The notes: generated by a model not told the origin, from the letters alone. Positions 8,889 to 16,153 are shown, numbered from the stretch's first letter. The stretch is 64,000 nucleotides of DNA from Bin80 sp965220365 (GCA_965220365.1 OZ244823.1:620001-684000); one strand, 5' to 3'. Made by a program: numbers and translations.

Positions 8889-8914
8889 ATGGTTTGTAGT
8901 CGGCGGAAAATAAA
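8889..8914 (+). pseudogene. 5' fragment of the secreted beta-propeller gene split by the TnpB element
   Basis: ATG 8889 opens a frame reading M-V-C-S-R-R-K-I, which runs straight into the TnpB element. If the element (8915-10367) and one copy of the 8-bp target duplication are removed, this frame joins position 10376 in phase. It then continues as K-Y-S-V-L-S-L-S plus a hydrophobic stretch ending in SASA. That makes a textbook signal peptide: positive n-region, hydrophobic core, small residues at the cleavage site. The restored gene would encode 356 aa. The fragment is short, but the phase, start codon and signal peptide agree. Confidence 0.75.
8907..8914. repeat. Target-site duplication, left copy (TnpB element)
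   Basis: AAAATAAA at 8907-8914 directly flanks the left terminal repeat. An identical copy lies at 10368-10375 just outside the right terminal repeat. The eight bases are low-complexity, so the match alone is modest; together with the perfect terminal repeats and the restored reading frame it is convincing. Confidence 0.75.
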
Positions 8915-8940
8915 GGGAATTATATACAATAGTGCCGATG
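8915..8940 (+). repeat. Left terminal inverted repeat of the TnpB element
   Basis: The repeat begins GGGAATTATATACAATAG and ends at a GATG. It is the exact reverse complement of 10342-10367 over all 26 bases; similarity stops inside the element. Confidence 0.85.
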
Positions 8941-9039
8941 AAAAGTGGAACCTTTTCAATGCGAGTATGTATACGGACACAATGGAGCAGGAAGGCCATC
9001 CTGCCCATTGCTTACCATAACATCAGAGGAATTGATGCC

Positions 9040-10362
9040 ATGCCCGTAAAGGATTCAAACAAGAAAGCAGGAAATCGTTCCTATGTGAATATCCGTTACC
9101 GATTGCGGGGGTCGAGAAAAGCATACTCCTTCCTGCATCAATTAGCCGGAGCCAATCGGTATCTCTGGAATGCCGCACTAGGCAAAGCCAAACAGGATTA
9201 CAAGGAGGCGGGCAAGTCCAAGACCTCGTATATTGATTTCTGCAAGTGGTACAAGGTACACAAAGACACCGAGGCCGAGTGGCTGAAGGAATATCCGCAG
9301 GTACTAACCCGCACCGGACTGAAGGATTTGTCCGATGCGTACAGGCGGTTCTTCAAAAAAACACATAGTTTCTCCGCACCCAGGAAAAAGGGTAAAGAGA
9401 AGAAGAAACTGCGTGGATTCCCCAAATTCAAGAAGAAAGGCAAAGCAAAGAAGACCTTCGCCGTCGATGTATCCGGCAGATCACGGTTCACTGAGAATGG
9501 CTACTTCCGGCTCAAGCGGGGGTTGCACATGAAGATGATTGCCCACCACCGCACAAGACGCTACTCGAATCTGGTACCGAAGTCCGCCCGTATCTTTGAA
9601 GATTGCGGCAACTGGTATATCACGGTTTGCTATGAAGTGGATGCCGTAGAGCATCAGGCTGACAGCCGTGGCATTGGCGTAGACCGGAACGTGGGGCAAG
9701 TAGCTGACAGCACCGGGCAGATCCACTACCTGACGGATACCACTCACCTGGACAAGCGAATCAAGAAACTGCAACGCCGGCAAGCCAAACGAACCATTGG
9801 CAGTTGTAAGTACAGAAAGACTAAACATACTATTGCACGGCATCAGCGTAAGATTGCGAATACCCGCAGGAATGATCTGCGACACATTGCCATGGATATT
9901 ACTACGACCTCTACACTTGTATTTCTGGAAGACCTGAAAACCAAAGGCATGACCGCAAGTGCAAAGGGAACGGTTGAGAGTCCTGGCAGGAACGTGAAGC
10001 AGAAATCAGGGCTGAACCGAGTGATCCTGAAGACGGGTTGGGGACAGTTGGAATCCTATCTTGCTGAGCGGGGCGTGGTGCATAAGATCCCCCCCGCCTA
10101 CACCTCTCAGACCTGCAATCAGTGCGGGTATGTAAATGCGGGGAATCGGGTGTCTCAGTCGGTCTTTCGCTGTCAGCGGTGCGAATACCTTATCAATGCA
10201 GACTATAACGCTGCGTTGAATATCAGGGCGTCGGGGATGGCGTCCTATAACGGCTCTGGAGCCTATGTAAGACCTGTCTATGCGGAGCGCATGCCCGCAA
10301 TCGGGCAACAGGTGATGAAAGAGCAAACAGAACTTGAGTGCCATCGGCACTATTGTATATAA
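9040..10362 (+). CDS. tnpB: TnpB, RNA-guided nuclease of the IS200/IS605 superfamily
   Basis: I choose ATG 9040 because AGAGGA lies 9 bp upstream; an earlier in-frame ATG at 8938 lies inside the terminal repeat. The 440-aa product has the usual TnpB size. The RuvC residues are all present: D215 in GIGVDRNVGQ, E297 in VFLEDLKTKGM, and D388 in NADYNAALNI. A four-cysteine zinc finger (CNQC and CQRC at about 359-381) sits between the last two. The middle is rich in lysine, as expected for nucleic-acid binding. TnpB uses a guide RNA from the element end to cut DNA next to a short TAM, which helps keep the transposon at its locus. The gene appears intact. Its stop codon lies inside the right terminal repeat, leaving no separate 3' non-coding segment for the usual guide-RNA scaffold, which would have to overlap the coding end. 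Confidence 0.93.
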   Translation: MPVKDSNKKAGNRSYVNIRYRLRGSRKAYSFLHQLAGANRYLWNAALGKAKQDYKEAGKSKTSYIDFCKWYKVHKDTEAEWLKEYPQVLTRTGLKDLSDAYRRFFKKTHSFSAPRKKGKEKKKLRGFPKFKKKGKAKKTFAVDVSGRSRFTENGYFRLKRGLHMKMIAHHRTRRYSNLVPKSARIFEDCGNWYITVCYEVDAVEHQADSRGIGVDRNVGQVADSTGQIHYLTDTTHLDKRIKKLQRRQAKRTIGSCKYRKTKHTIARHQRKIANTRRNDLRHIAMDITTTSTLVFLEDLKTKGMTASAKGTVESPGRNVKQKSGLNRVILKTGWGQLESYLAERGVVHKIPPAYTSQTCNQCGYVNAGNRVSQSVFRCQRCEYLINADYNAALNIRASGMASYNGSGAYVRPVYAERMPAIGQQVMKEQTELECHRHYCI

Positions 10363-11420
10363 TTCCCAAAATAAAATACTCAGTTCTCTCTCTGAGTATT
10401 TGTGTGTGCCTGGTTGTTTTAGACAGTGCAAGTGCCTATCAATCCAATAAAGTTTCTCTGTCAGAGAACTTTCAGAAAGTGCAAACAATTACGTTGTCCG
10501 ACCCGCTGGAGATCTTTCCAGAGGACTTGTTAATCAGTGAGATTCACAGTTTGGACGTAGATCCGAAAGGACGATTGTTAATTGTCGACCTACGGGGAGG
10601 ACAAGCTTTTCTGTTTAATTCAGATGGCAATCTCCTATCTGTTTTGGATCCCTCCTTGTGCCATCCTGGCTTTGAAGTCCGACCTGTGAATGCCATCTTC
10701 TTGGAAGACGAATCTATTTTCCTTGTGAATGCTGGTCCGTGGGGATATCGTTTCACGGCTGAAGGAGAATGTCTGGGGAATGTTCATGCGGATTTCGCTC
10801 TTGCGACAGATGGGTTTTTGGATGCCGACTCTCAAGGTAATCTAGTCGGTCTATATCGTATGCCAACTGGGTCGCTAATACGGTACATGACTCCCGAAGG
10901 GAAAACGGTTCATGAGATTGAGTTACCTGCCAGCAAGTTTCCAAATGCGAATGATAGGGTAGCAACGGGTGGAGTTCTCATTGATAAGACCCACACATTT
11001 TACGCTAGCGCTTTAGAACCACAAGTCTTAAAGATTGCCAGAGATGGGACCATAGAATCAAAGATTTCACACAAAACATCATGGTTTCAGGATGTATCCA
11101 GGGATCTTCCAGGTTTTCAGCCGGATGATCCTGCAGCACTATTCCAAGCCGTTAGTCGATTGTATGCCAGCAGCACACTTCCGGGTCGGATATTGGAACT
11201 CAATGATCAAAGTATCATGGTGCAATACTCTGGGCCTAAGGGTGGGGGGTACCAAATATTTACGAAAGACGGCCTTCTTGTTGCAGAGGAATTGGGAGTG
11301 AATTATCGTTTCGACCAAGCAAAAAACGGATTGTTGTATCGGATAATCTCGCCCGACAGGGACAGTTTTACTGACCTATCCAACCCTCTCATTGAAGTAC
11401 ATCAGTTCCTTTCCCCTTGA
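10338..11420 (+). CDS. Secreted 6-bladed beta-propeller protein, N-terminus replaced by transposon end
   Basis: The body of the gene encodes repeated propeller-type strands, for example SLDVDPKGRLLIVDLRGGQ, AIFLEDESIFLVNAGP, and YQIFTKDGLLVAE, resembling NHL/6-bladed propeller proteins. The native start is at 8889, beyond the TnpB element. In its present state the frame is open through the right terminal repeat to GTG 10338 inside tnpB, giving a 360-aa protein with a changed n-region but the original hydrophobic core and SASA cleavage region. It might therefore still be exported if translated from the element end. Such propellers usually bind ligands or act in the periplasm; no catalytic motif is evident. 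A specific function cannot be assigned. Confidence 0.7.
   Translation: MPSALLYIIPKIKYSVLSLSICVCLVVLDSASAYQSNKVSLSENFQKVQTITLSDPLEIFPEDLLISEIHSLDVDPKGRLLIVDLRGGQAFLFNSDGNLLSVLDPSLCHPGFEVRPVNAIFLEDESIFLVNAGPWGYRFTAEGECLGNVHADFALATDGFLDADSQGNLVGLYRMPTGSLIRYMTPEGKTVHEIELPASKFPNANDRVATGGVLIDKTHTFYASALEPQVLKIARDGTIESKISHKTSWFQDVSRDLPGFQPDDPAALFQAVSRLYASSTLPGRILELNDQSIMVQYSGPKGGGYQIFTKDGLLVAEELGVNYRFDQAKNGLLYRIISPDRDSFTDLSNPLIEVHQFLSP
10342..10367 (-). repeat. Right terminal inverted repeat of the TnpB element
   Basis: This is the exact 26-bp inverse of 8915-8940. It contains the tnpB stop codon (10360-10362) and is followed directly by the second AAAATAAA copy at 10368-10375. Confidence 0.85.
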
Positions 11421-11483
11421 GTTATTGCATCCACCGGGAGAAGTTCAGACAGATTATCAGGCTGGAAGCGATGTGCGAGCCTG

Positions 11484-12368
11484 TCAGATCAGCGGGATTA
11501 AGGTTTTGGCAGAGCGTCGAACATGCATCTCGTAGAAGTCGGTGCTGAAGACACTGCTACCATGATCCTCTAAAAACTTGCGCTCGGAGTCCGAGATCCC
11601 TTCCGGGTTCGAGTCAACACTGCCTGGAAATCGGTTGGCCGGTGTCCGGTCAAGGGGAGGACAAAATTCGACAGAAACGGCACCATCGTAGCCGACATCC
11701 TTGAGCGCTTTAATGATTGCTGGCCAGTCAAACGATCCCATACCGCATGCCATACGGTTGTTGTCTGCGACATGAAAGTTCACCAAGCGACTACCTGCCT
11801 CATAAATCGCACCGATTGGATCATCTTCTTCCAGATTCATATGAAAGATGTCCAGGCAAACGCCGCAATCTGGAGCCACTGCTTCCGCGAGGGCGAATGC
11901 CTGAGCCCCGCGATTAATGAAGTAGGTTTCGAACCGGTTGATCGGCTCAATGCCAATCTTCACGTTACATTCGCGGCCGTAGGCGTTGATTTCTTTCAGC
12001 GCGGCAACGCACCAGTCCCATTCGTTTTCTGGCGTTGAGTCCGGGACAACTTTGCCGACGGTGCCAGGGACCACCGAAATCACTTCTCCGCCCAGCGCAC
12101 CAACCATTTGGATACAATCCTTCACATAGGCCACAGATTTTGCACGCTGATCCTCATCTTTCGCAAGCAGGTTACGCTCATCCAGCATCAAGGTCACGCT
12201 TCCCCAGCACCGCACCCCATGATCATCTAGAAGTTTCTTGACCTCACTCGTATCATATTTATAGGGCTCGCCCTGGATTTCCAGAGCTTTATAACCGTAT
12301 TTGACTAGCCGCTTGACGGTCACTTCAAGCGGTTCTACTTTCATCCAGTTATGAATCGCAAGGTACAT
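11484..12368 (-). CDS. Sugar phosphate isomerase/epimerase family TIM-barrel protein
   Basis: This 294-aa protein is an AP-endonuclease-2-type TIM barrel. The four metal ligands of the ketose 3-epimerase group are visible: E141 in GIEPINRFETYF, D173 in CLDIFHMNLEE, H199 in FHVADNNR, and E234 in VSVEFCPP. The overall pattern is closest to D-tagatose/D-psicose 3-epimerase-like proteins, cytoplasmic enzymes that epimerise free ketoses with Mn or Co. It is a single gene on the minus strand. A 32-bp piece of it (12262-12293) is exactly repeated at 12991-13022. Substrate specificity cannot be read; related proteins also act as 3-keto-glycoside lyases or inosose isomerases. Confidence 0.87.
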   Translation of the reverse strand: MYLAIHNWMKVEPLEVTVKRLVKYGYKALEIQGEPYKYDTSEVKKLLDDHGVRCWGSVTLMLDERNLLAKDEDQRAKSVAYVKDCIQMVGALGGEVISVVPGTVGKVVPDSTPENEWDWCVAALKEINAYGRECNVKIGIEPINRFETYFINRGAQAFALAEAVAPDCGVCLDIFHMNLEEDDPIGAIYEAGSRLVNFHVADNNRMACGMGSFDWPAIIKALKDVGYDGAVSVEFCPPLDRTPANRFPGSVDSNPEGISDSERKFLEDHGSSVFSTDFYEMHVRRSAKTLIPLI

Positions 12369-12685
12369 TTAATCAGCGCTGTGTAGTGCCAAGATTTTAC
12401 TACTGTAAAACTTTGGTCTCTTCGAAAAATTGGTGCCAATTCTATGGATCTATAGAGTTATTGGTTCCAGATGTGTATCTCTGCCACGGCTATGTTTACC
12501 AACTTCGTTGTACAGGTAGATTTCGTACTGGGAGAGTTTCAAACTTATTGGAAATCTTCTCCATGCATTTCGAAGTCAGGGAACCATGCCCAAGAGTTCG
12601 CTGTAGAGCACGCGTACCAGGGGCTTGAAAGTTCGAAAAAAACGAACTTGATGGAGTTTATATTTGACCCATAACCCTACCTAAG
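12369..12685. other. Intergenic region with a duplicated degenerate segment
   Basis: No convincing gene is seen. The right part holds a 72-bp segment (12562-12633) similar to 13025-13096. In matching frames both encode a Q-E-F-A-x-E-H-x-Y-x-G-L pattern, so they may be remnants of the 3' end of a protein gene. From 12642 the sequence is part of the larger duplication shared with 13563 onward. Confidence 0.5.
12562..12633 (+). repeat. 72-bp segmental repeat, copy 1
   Basis: It pairs with 13025-13096, which has the same length and is clearly similar by eye but not identical, including the shared CCCAAGAGTT core and a GAAAGTT end. Conservation of a Q-E-F-A-[VI]-E-H frame suggests it was once coding. 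Confidence 0.6.
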
Positions 12686-12946
12686 ATGCAAATTGGTCCG
12701 ATGACTATCTTACTTTTTGCTGTGGGGGTATCAACGTGGATCCTTTGGAGAAAGCCAAGCGGCTGGATGTCAAGACTGAGTTCACGAGGGCGTTTTTTCG
12801 TCACCTTGGGTGCTGCAGTTCTAATGACGGTGTTGTTTGTAACAGGTGATCCACAGAATACTCGGATTACAGCACCTTTAATGGCCTTGGTGTTTGGCAT
12901 GGCCATAGCCTTGAGGTATTTTCAAATGCGGAAAAAGGTGTGCTAA
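12686..12946 (+). CDS. Small two-helix membrane protein, copy 1
   Basis: The 86-aa product has a hydrophobic N-terminal helix, the motif WRKPSGW-LSR/MSR followed by RGRFFVTLG, a second hydrophobic helix, a short polar DPQNTRI segment and a third hydrophobic stretch ending in MRKKVC. It is unrecognised. Its reality is supported by a close paralogue at 13607-13864, in which substitutions keep the protein pattern: the ends RITAPLMAL and QMRKKVC are shared and the changes are conservative. Both copies are preceded by the same conserved leader. The downstream partner gene of this copy is truncated. It probably sits in the inner membrane; the function is unknown. Confidence 0.65.
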   Translation: MQIGPMTILLFAVGVSTWILWRKPSGWMSRLSSRGRFFVTLGAAVLMTVLFVTGDPQNTRITAPLMALVFGMAIALRYFQMRKKVC

Positions 12947-12993
12947 GAACGCGTGTTTCGGCCTTGCTGTCCGCACTCCTGAGTATCACTTAG
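12940..12993 (+). pseudogene. Truncated copy of the 182-aa secreted protein gene
   Basis: GTG 12940 overlaps the end of the small membrane gene exactly as GTG 13858 does in the second copy. It encodes M-L-R-T-R-V-S-A-L-L and reaches L-L-S-I-T before a stop at 12991-12993. That is the signal-peptide start of the 182-aa protein, cut off. The stop falls in the first bases of a 32-bp fragment copied from the epimerase gene, so the break coincides with a recombination junction. Confidence 0.7.
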
Positions 12994-13022
12994 GGCTCGC
13001 CCTGGATTTCCAGAGCTTTATA
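12991..13022. repeat. 32-bp exact copy of part of the epimerase gene
   Basis: The 32 bases starting TAGGGCTCGCCCTGG are identical to 12262-12293 inside the sugar epimerase gene. The copy sits exactly where the duplicated secreted-protein gene is cut off, so it marks a rearrangement junction. The start AGGGCTCGCCCT can form a small hairpin that may have promoted the event. Confidence 0.8.
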
Positions 13023-13024
13023 CC

Positions 13025-13096
13025 CATACATTTCGCCTTCAAGGAATCTACACCCAAGAGTTTGCGATAGAGCATACATACCGGGGATTGAAAGTT
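13025..13096 (+). repeat. 72-bp segmental repeat, copy 2
   Basis: It is the counterpart of 12562-12633. In frame it reads as a short tail with T-Q-E-F-A-I-E-H-T-Y-R-G-L-K-V followed by a stop, which looks like the degenerate 3' end of a protein gene. Confidence 0.6.
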
Positions 13097-13171
13097 TGAG
13101 GGCAACAAAAAAAGGCGGTATGTTGTGCGCGACATGTCGGTTTAGCGGTCTGAATCTAACAACTTAAACTC

Positions 13172-13495
13172 ATGGAACAACACGAATACAGAGCTACCGT
13201 GTACATTTATCCAGATGGCAGGATGGCAGTCCACGGGAATAATATTCAAGGATTGATTTTGGAGGTAGACTCAATTGACGAGATGCGGTCAGAGTTGCAC
13301 CGTCTCGTTCCTATACTTCTGCAGGATAATCACGGATTGAGCAGCGAAGAAATTGAAAGTGCGACACTGCGTCTCTCATTTCATGATGCTCCCCCCGAAG
13401 ATACGGGCCTGACACAGCATCCCTCATCTCCCCACCAAACGCCCACCATGTTGTGGGAGGATAGCCCATATGTATCAGAACTCGTCTATGCGTGA
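13172..13495 (+). CDS. HicB/DUF1902-like small protein
   Basis: The 107-aa protein has an N-terminal half resembling the HicB/DUF1902 partial RNase-H-like fold: a strand ATVYIYPDGRMAVHG, then NNIQGLILEVDSIDEM and a helix leading to LVPILLQDN. HicB antitoxins neutralise HicA mRNA interferases. No HicA-like gene (about 60 aa with a conserved histidine) is found just upstream or downstream, and the C-terminal tail lacks an obvious helix-turn-helix. It may be an orphan antitoxin-like protein or a degraded system. It lies between the two duplicated membrane-protein units, which suggests that it came in with the rearrangement. Family assignment is tentative. Confidence 0.5.
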   Translation: MEQHEYRATVYIYPDGRMAVHGNNIQGLILEVDSIDEMRSELHRLVPILLQDNHGLSSEEIESATLRLSFHDAPPEDTGLTQHPSSPHQTPTMLWEDSPYVSELVYA

Positions 13496-13606
13496 TTAAT
13501 GGCAGATACAGGACCGATAATTTATTGGGCTTGCGCGTATCTTTGCATGTGCACATTTTGTGACGAACTTGATGGAGTTTGTATTTAACCCTTAACCCTA
13601 CCTAAA

Positions 13607-13864
13607 ATGCAAATTGGCCTGATAATTGTCTTATTCATCGTGGGAGCGCTAACGTGGATCGCTTGGAGAAAGCCAAGCGGCTGGTTGTCAAGACTGAGTC
13701 CGCGAGCACGTTTTTTCGTCACCTTGGGTGGCGCAGCCCTTATGGCGGGATTGTTTGTAGCAGGTAATCCACAGCATATTCGGATTACAGCACCTTTAAT
13801 GGCCTTGCTGTTCGGCGTAGCCATAGCCTTGAGATACTATCAAATGAGGAAAAAGGTGTGTTAA
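13607..13864 (+). CDS. Small two-helix membrane protein, copy 2
   Basis: This is the 85-aa paralogue of the gene at 12686, with the same order: hydrophobic helix, WRKPSGWLSRLSPR, RFFVTLGGAALM helix, NPQHIRI, and a final hydrophobic part ending QMRKKVC. Leader DNA from ACGAACTTGATGGAGTTT onward is shared with copy 1. Its stop overlaps the GTG start of the 182-aa secreted protein by 7 bp, which suggests translational coupling. Probably an inner-membrane protein of unknown function that works with the secreted neighbour. Confidence 0.65.
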   Translation: MQIGLIIVLFIVGALTWIAWRKPSGWLSRLSPRARFFVTLGGAALMAGLFVAGNPQHIRITAPLMALLFGVAIALRYYQMRKKVC

Positions 13865-14406
13865 GAACGCGGGTTCCGGTCTCGTTGCTGTTTGCCCTCC
13901 TGAGTACCAGTATTGGGCTGCCTGCCTCAGCCCAATATTGGCACTCAAGGTCCGTTGGTGGGGGGGAATATCTGTTGTTTTCCTCAGTTAACAGTACGCC
14001 TGTGAATGAAACGTCGTCCTTGGCGCATAGTGTTTTGTTCACTCGTTGCGGAGGGGATATGCCCCCCATGCCTTATTTTTTGTTCCCGCCTTTAGAGACT
14101 TCTGATTCACTCGCAGTACAGATGCCCTGTAAAGAAGACAATGATTATTGCAGTGAGAGGGGCATCCCAATCCGCATGTCTGTAGACACAGCAGATGGAC
14201 AGACCATTACTAGAGCAGATACTGCAGGCATAAGAGATAACATCTACCTATACCCACGTAACGAAGATCAGCGAGTTGAATGGTTACATCTGCTCAATTC
14301 GGGAGATGTGCTTAGCATAGCCTTTGATTGGTATCAGGATGGAATCTTCGATTGGAATTGGCCCCTGACATCTTACCATTCGCTGCGGGATAAGCGTTGT
14401 AAATGA
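13858..14406 (+). CDS. Secreted protein of unknown function
   Basis: The GTG start overlaps the preceding small membrane gene. The first 26 or so residues form a clear signal peptide (positive start LRTRV, hydrophobic core, then PASAQ). The mature 155-aa part has about four cysteines (RCGGD, MPCKEDNDYC, and a final DKRCK), so disulfides are plausible. It contains no recognised motif. A truncated copy of its start exists at 12940-12993, so the membrane protein/secreted protein pair was duplicated as a unit. It is followed by a hairpin that may terminate transcription. Function unknown. Confidence 0.6.
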   Translation: MLRTRVPVSLLFALLSTSIGLPASAQYWHSRSVGGGEYLLFSSVNSTPVNETSSLAHSVLFTRCGGDMPPMPYFLFPPLETSDSLAVQMPCKEDNDYCSERGIPIRMSVDTADGQTITRADTAGIRDNIYLYPRNEDQRVEWLHLLNSGDVLSIAFDWYQDGIFDWNWPLTSYHSLRDKRCK

Positions 14407-14424
14407 AGGGTCATCGGCGATTAA

Positions 14425-14446
14425 GCATGTTGGGTACTCAACATGC
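14425..14446. terminator. Hairpin after the secreted-protein gene
   Basis: GCATGTTG (14425-14432) and CAACATGC (14439-14446) form a perfect 8-bp stem with a six-base loop, 19 bp after the stop codon. A weak T-rich stretch follows (TTTCCGTTTT). It may serve as a terminator for the plus-strand unit, or a shared one with the minus-strand DUF1501 gene further right. Confidence 0.45.
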
Positions 14447-14704
14447 CCAATTTCCGTTTTCTTGAGGGTACGATATTCTCTGAAGATTCAGAGATTTTTC
14501 AAAAACTGACTGCCGCCTGCAAGAGAAGTAAATCGAGCCGATCTTCGATCCTGCCCACAAGACTTGTGGCTGAATCTGTGTTGAGGTAGCTGAGGTCTTA
14601 CTGATGCTGGGCGTGGAAAATACCCCAGTTGTATAAGATTGGAGCAGGGGGAATGCCTTCAAGTATTCGACAAAATACTTTCTGAATGTTTTACGTCGAT
14701 CCCC

Positions 14705-16153
14705 TCACGACAGAATTCCCCGAATAATTCTGCCACCTACATCCGTGAGCCGAATATCGCGCCCGCTGAACCGGTAGGTCAAATGTTCGTGCTCCAGGCC
14801 CAATAGATATAGCATCGTTGCGTGTAGATCGTGGATGGTGGTCTCTTTATCAACGACCCGATAACCATACTCATCTGTCGCTCCATATATTGTACCTCCC
14901 TTGATCCCCGCTCCAGCAAGCCAAATGCTGAATGCCGATGGATTATGATCCCGCCCGTTTGTGCCCTGTGCAAAGGGCGTCCGTCCAAATTCTCCCGCCC
15001 AGACAATCAGTGTATCCTCAAAAAGGCCGCGACCTTTCAGGTCCCTGATTAAACCTGCGATGGGTTGATCTACCGCATGAGCATTCAACTCATGCCCTTC
15101 CTTGAGGTTTGAATGCTGGTCCCATCGATCCGCAGCGACATTGGGGCAGGTGAGCTCAATGAACCGGACACCACGCTCAACCAAGCGTCTCGCAAGTAGG
15201 CACTCAGTAGCATAGATACGTGTGTTGGGATCAGGCGAATCCATCCCGTACAGCTTCTTCGTCGCTTCCGTTTCACCGGAGAGATCCGTCAATTCGGGGA
15301 CCGAGGCTTGCATCCGGTAGGCCAGCTCATAATTTGTGATTGCTGACTCTACATGATCGGCATGACCAATACGGCCAAGCAAATGATTGTCGGTTCGACT
15401 CATGAGGTTCAGCTTTCGGCGTTGCAGATCAGACGTTGGCTCCTGAGGCTCAATATTCGGAAGCGGCATGTCACCGGCCCTGAAAATCGATCCCTGGTAC
15501 GTAGCAGGCAAAAACCCGCTGTTGAAATTATCCAGTCCTCCAGGTGGGATCAGCCCACCATCAAGGACCACATATCCTGGCAGATCCTGATTTTCGCTGC
15601 CAAGCCCATAATTGATCCAGGCCCCCATTGAGGGGCGGCCCTGAATTCCGATCCCCGTATGAAGAAAATAATTCGCGTTCGTATGCTCAGGGAAGTCTGC
15701 TACCATGGATCGAACGACTGCAAGGTCGTCGACACACTGGCCAATATGAGGAAACAGATCGCTTACCTCAATACCACTCTCCCCATAGCGCCGAAAATCC
15801 CATGGGCTTTGCAAGATCTTGCCGATACTGTTGAACTGCGTGGCATCAACCGAAAATTTGTCGTACGGATTTTCACCATTCTCTTTGGCAAGACGCGGTT
15901 TCGGGTCAAAGCTGTCAACCTGTGATACGCCTCCATCCATGTACAGGAAGATGATGCTTCGTGCCTTTGGAATCAATCCCCCTGGTCTCGGATGCAACGG
16001 ATTCGTCTTAGATGGGGCAACCTGCGCAACCATATTGCCAAAGGCTGAACTTCCCATCAACCCCAGAAGAGCTACACCGCCAAAGCCATTCCGGCACATG
16101 GTCAGCATTTCTCGGCGTGTCATTCGGCAGGTCAACCGGTGTGGGCCACTCAT
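14705..16153 (-). CDS. DUF1501 secreted protein with Tat-like signal
   Basis: The 482-aa protein begins with a twin-arginine-like stretch TRREMLTM followed by a hydrophobic segment. It contains DUF1501 hallmarks such as KARSIIFLYMDGGVSQVDSFDPKP, GENPYDKFS, VVWAGEFGRTPFAQGTNGRDHNPSAF, and a histidine-rich DLHATMLYLLGL end. DUF1501 is a sulfatase/alkaline-phosphatase-like fold common next to DUF1549/DUF1553 cytochrome proteins in Planctomycetes and relatives. Before an ISL3 insertion, its ATG overlapped the stop of the upstream gene by one base, so the two were translationally coupled. The element now separates them. The start is set by that reconstructed junction. Confidence 0.9.
   Translation of the reverse strand: MSGPHRLTCRMTRREMLTMCRNGFGGVALLGLMGSSAFGNMVAQVAPSKTNPLHPRPGGLIPKARSIIFLYMDGGVSQVDSFDPKPRLAKENGENPYDKFSVDATQFNSIGKILQSPWDFRRYGESGIEVSDLFPHIGQCVDDLAVVRSMVADFPEHTNANYFLHTGIGIQGRPSMGAWINYGLGSENQDLPGYVVLDGGLIPPGGLDNFNSGFLPATYQGSIFRAGDMPLPNIEPQEPTSDLQRRKLNLMSRTDNHLLGRIGHADHVESAITNYELAYRMQASVPELTDLSGETEATKKLYGMDSPDPNTRIYATECLLARRLVERGVRFIELTCPNVAADRWDQHSNLKEGHELNAHAVDQPIAGLIRDLKGRGLFEDTLIVWAGEFGRTPFAQGTNGRDHNPSAFSIWLAGAGIKGGTIYGATDEYGYRVVDKETTIHDLHATMLYLLGLEHEHLTYRFSGRDIRLTDVGGRIIRGILS

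Larger units (their letters stand above)
8915..10367 (+). mobile_element. 1453-bp TnpB-only transposable element with terminal inverted repeats
   Basis: The element is bounded by perfect 26-bp inverted repeats (8915-8940 and 10342-10367) and flanked by AAAATAAA on both sides. Its only gene is tnpB; no TnpA tyrosine transposase or DDE transposase is inside. Classical IS200/IS605 elements have subterminal hairpins, no terminal inverted repeats and no target duplication, so these borders look more like those of a DDE-type transposon. Removing the element restores an uninterrupted secreted-protein gene. The likely interpretation is a non-autonomous element mobilised in trans, with TnpB as cargo or homing/retention factor. 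Borders are read directly; the mobilisation route is inference. Confidence 0.8.

Noticed and set aside
8932..9039. N-terminal extension of TnpB
   Set aside because: The upstream codons start in the terminal repeat and have no TnpB-like pattern; AGAGGA before ATG 9040 gives a better start.
12471..12674. Possible 67-aa gene upstream of the first small membrane protein
   Set aside because: The only conserved part is the Q-E-F-A-x-E-H segment shared with 13025-13096, where the frame ends differently and lacks a start; it looks like a remnant.
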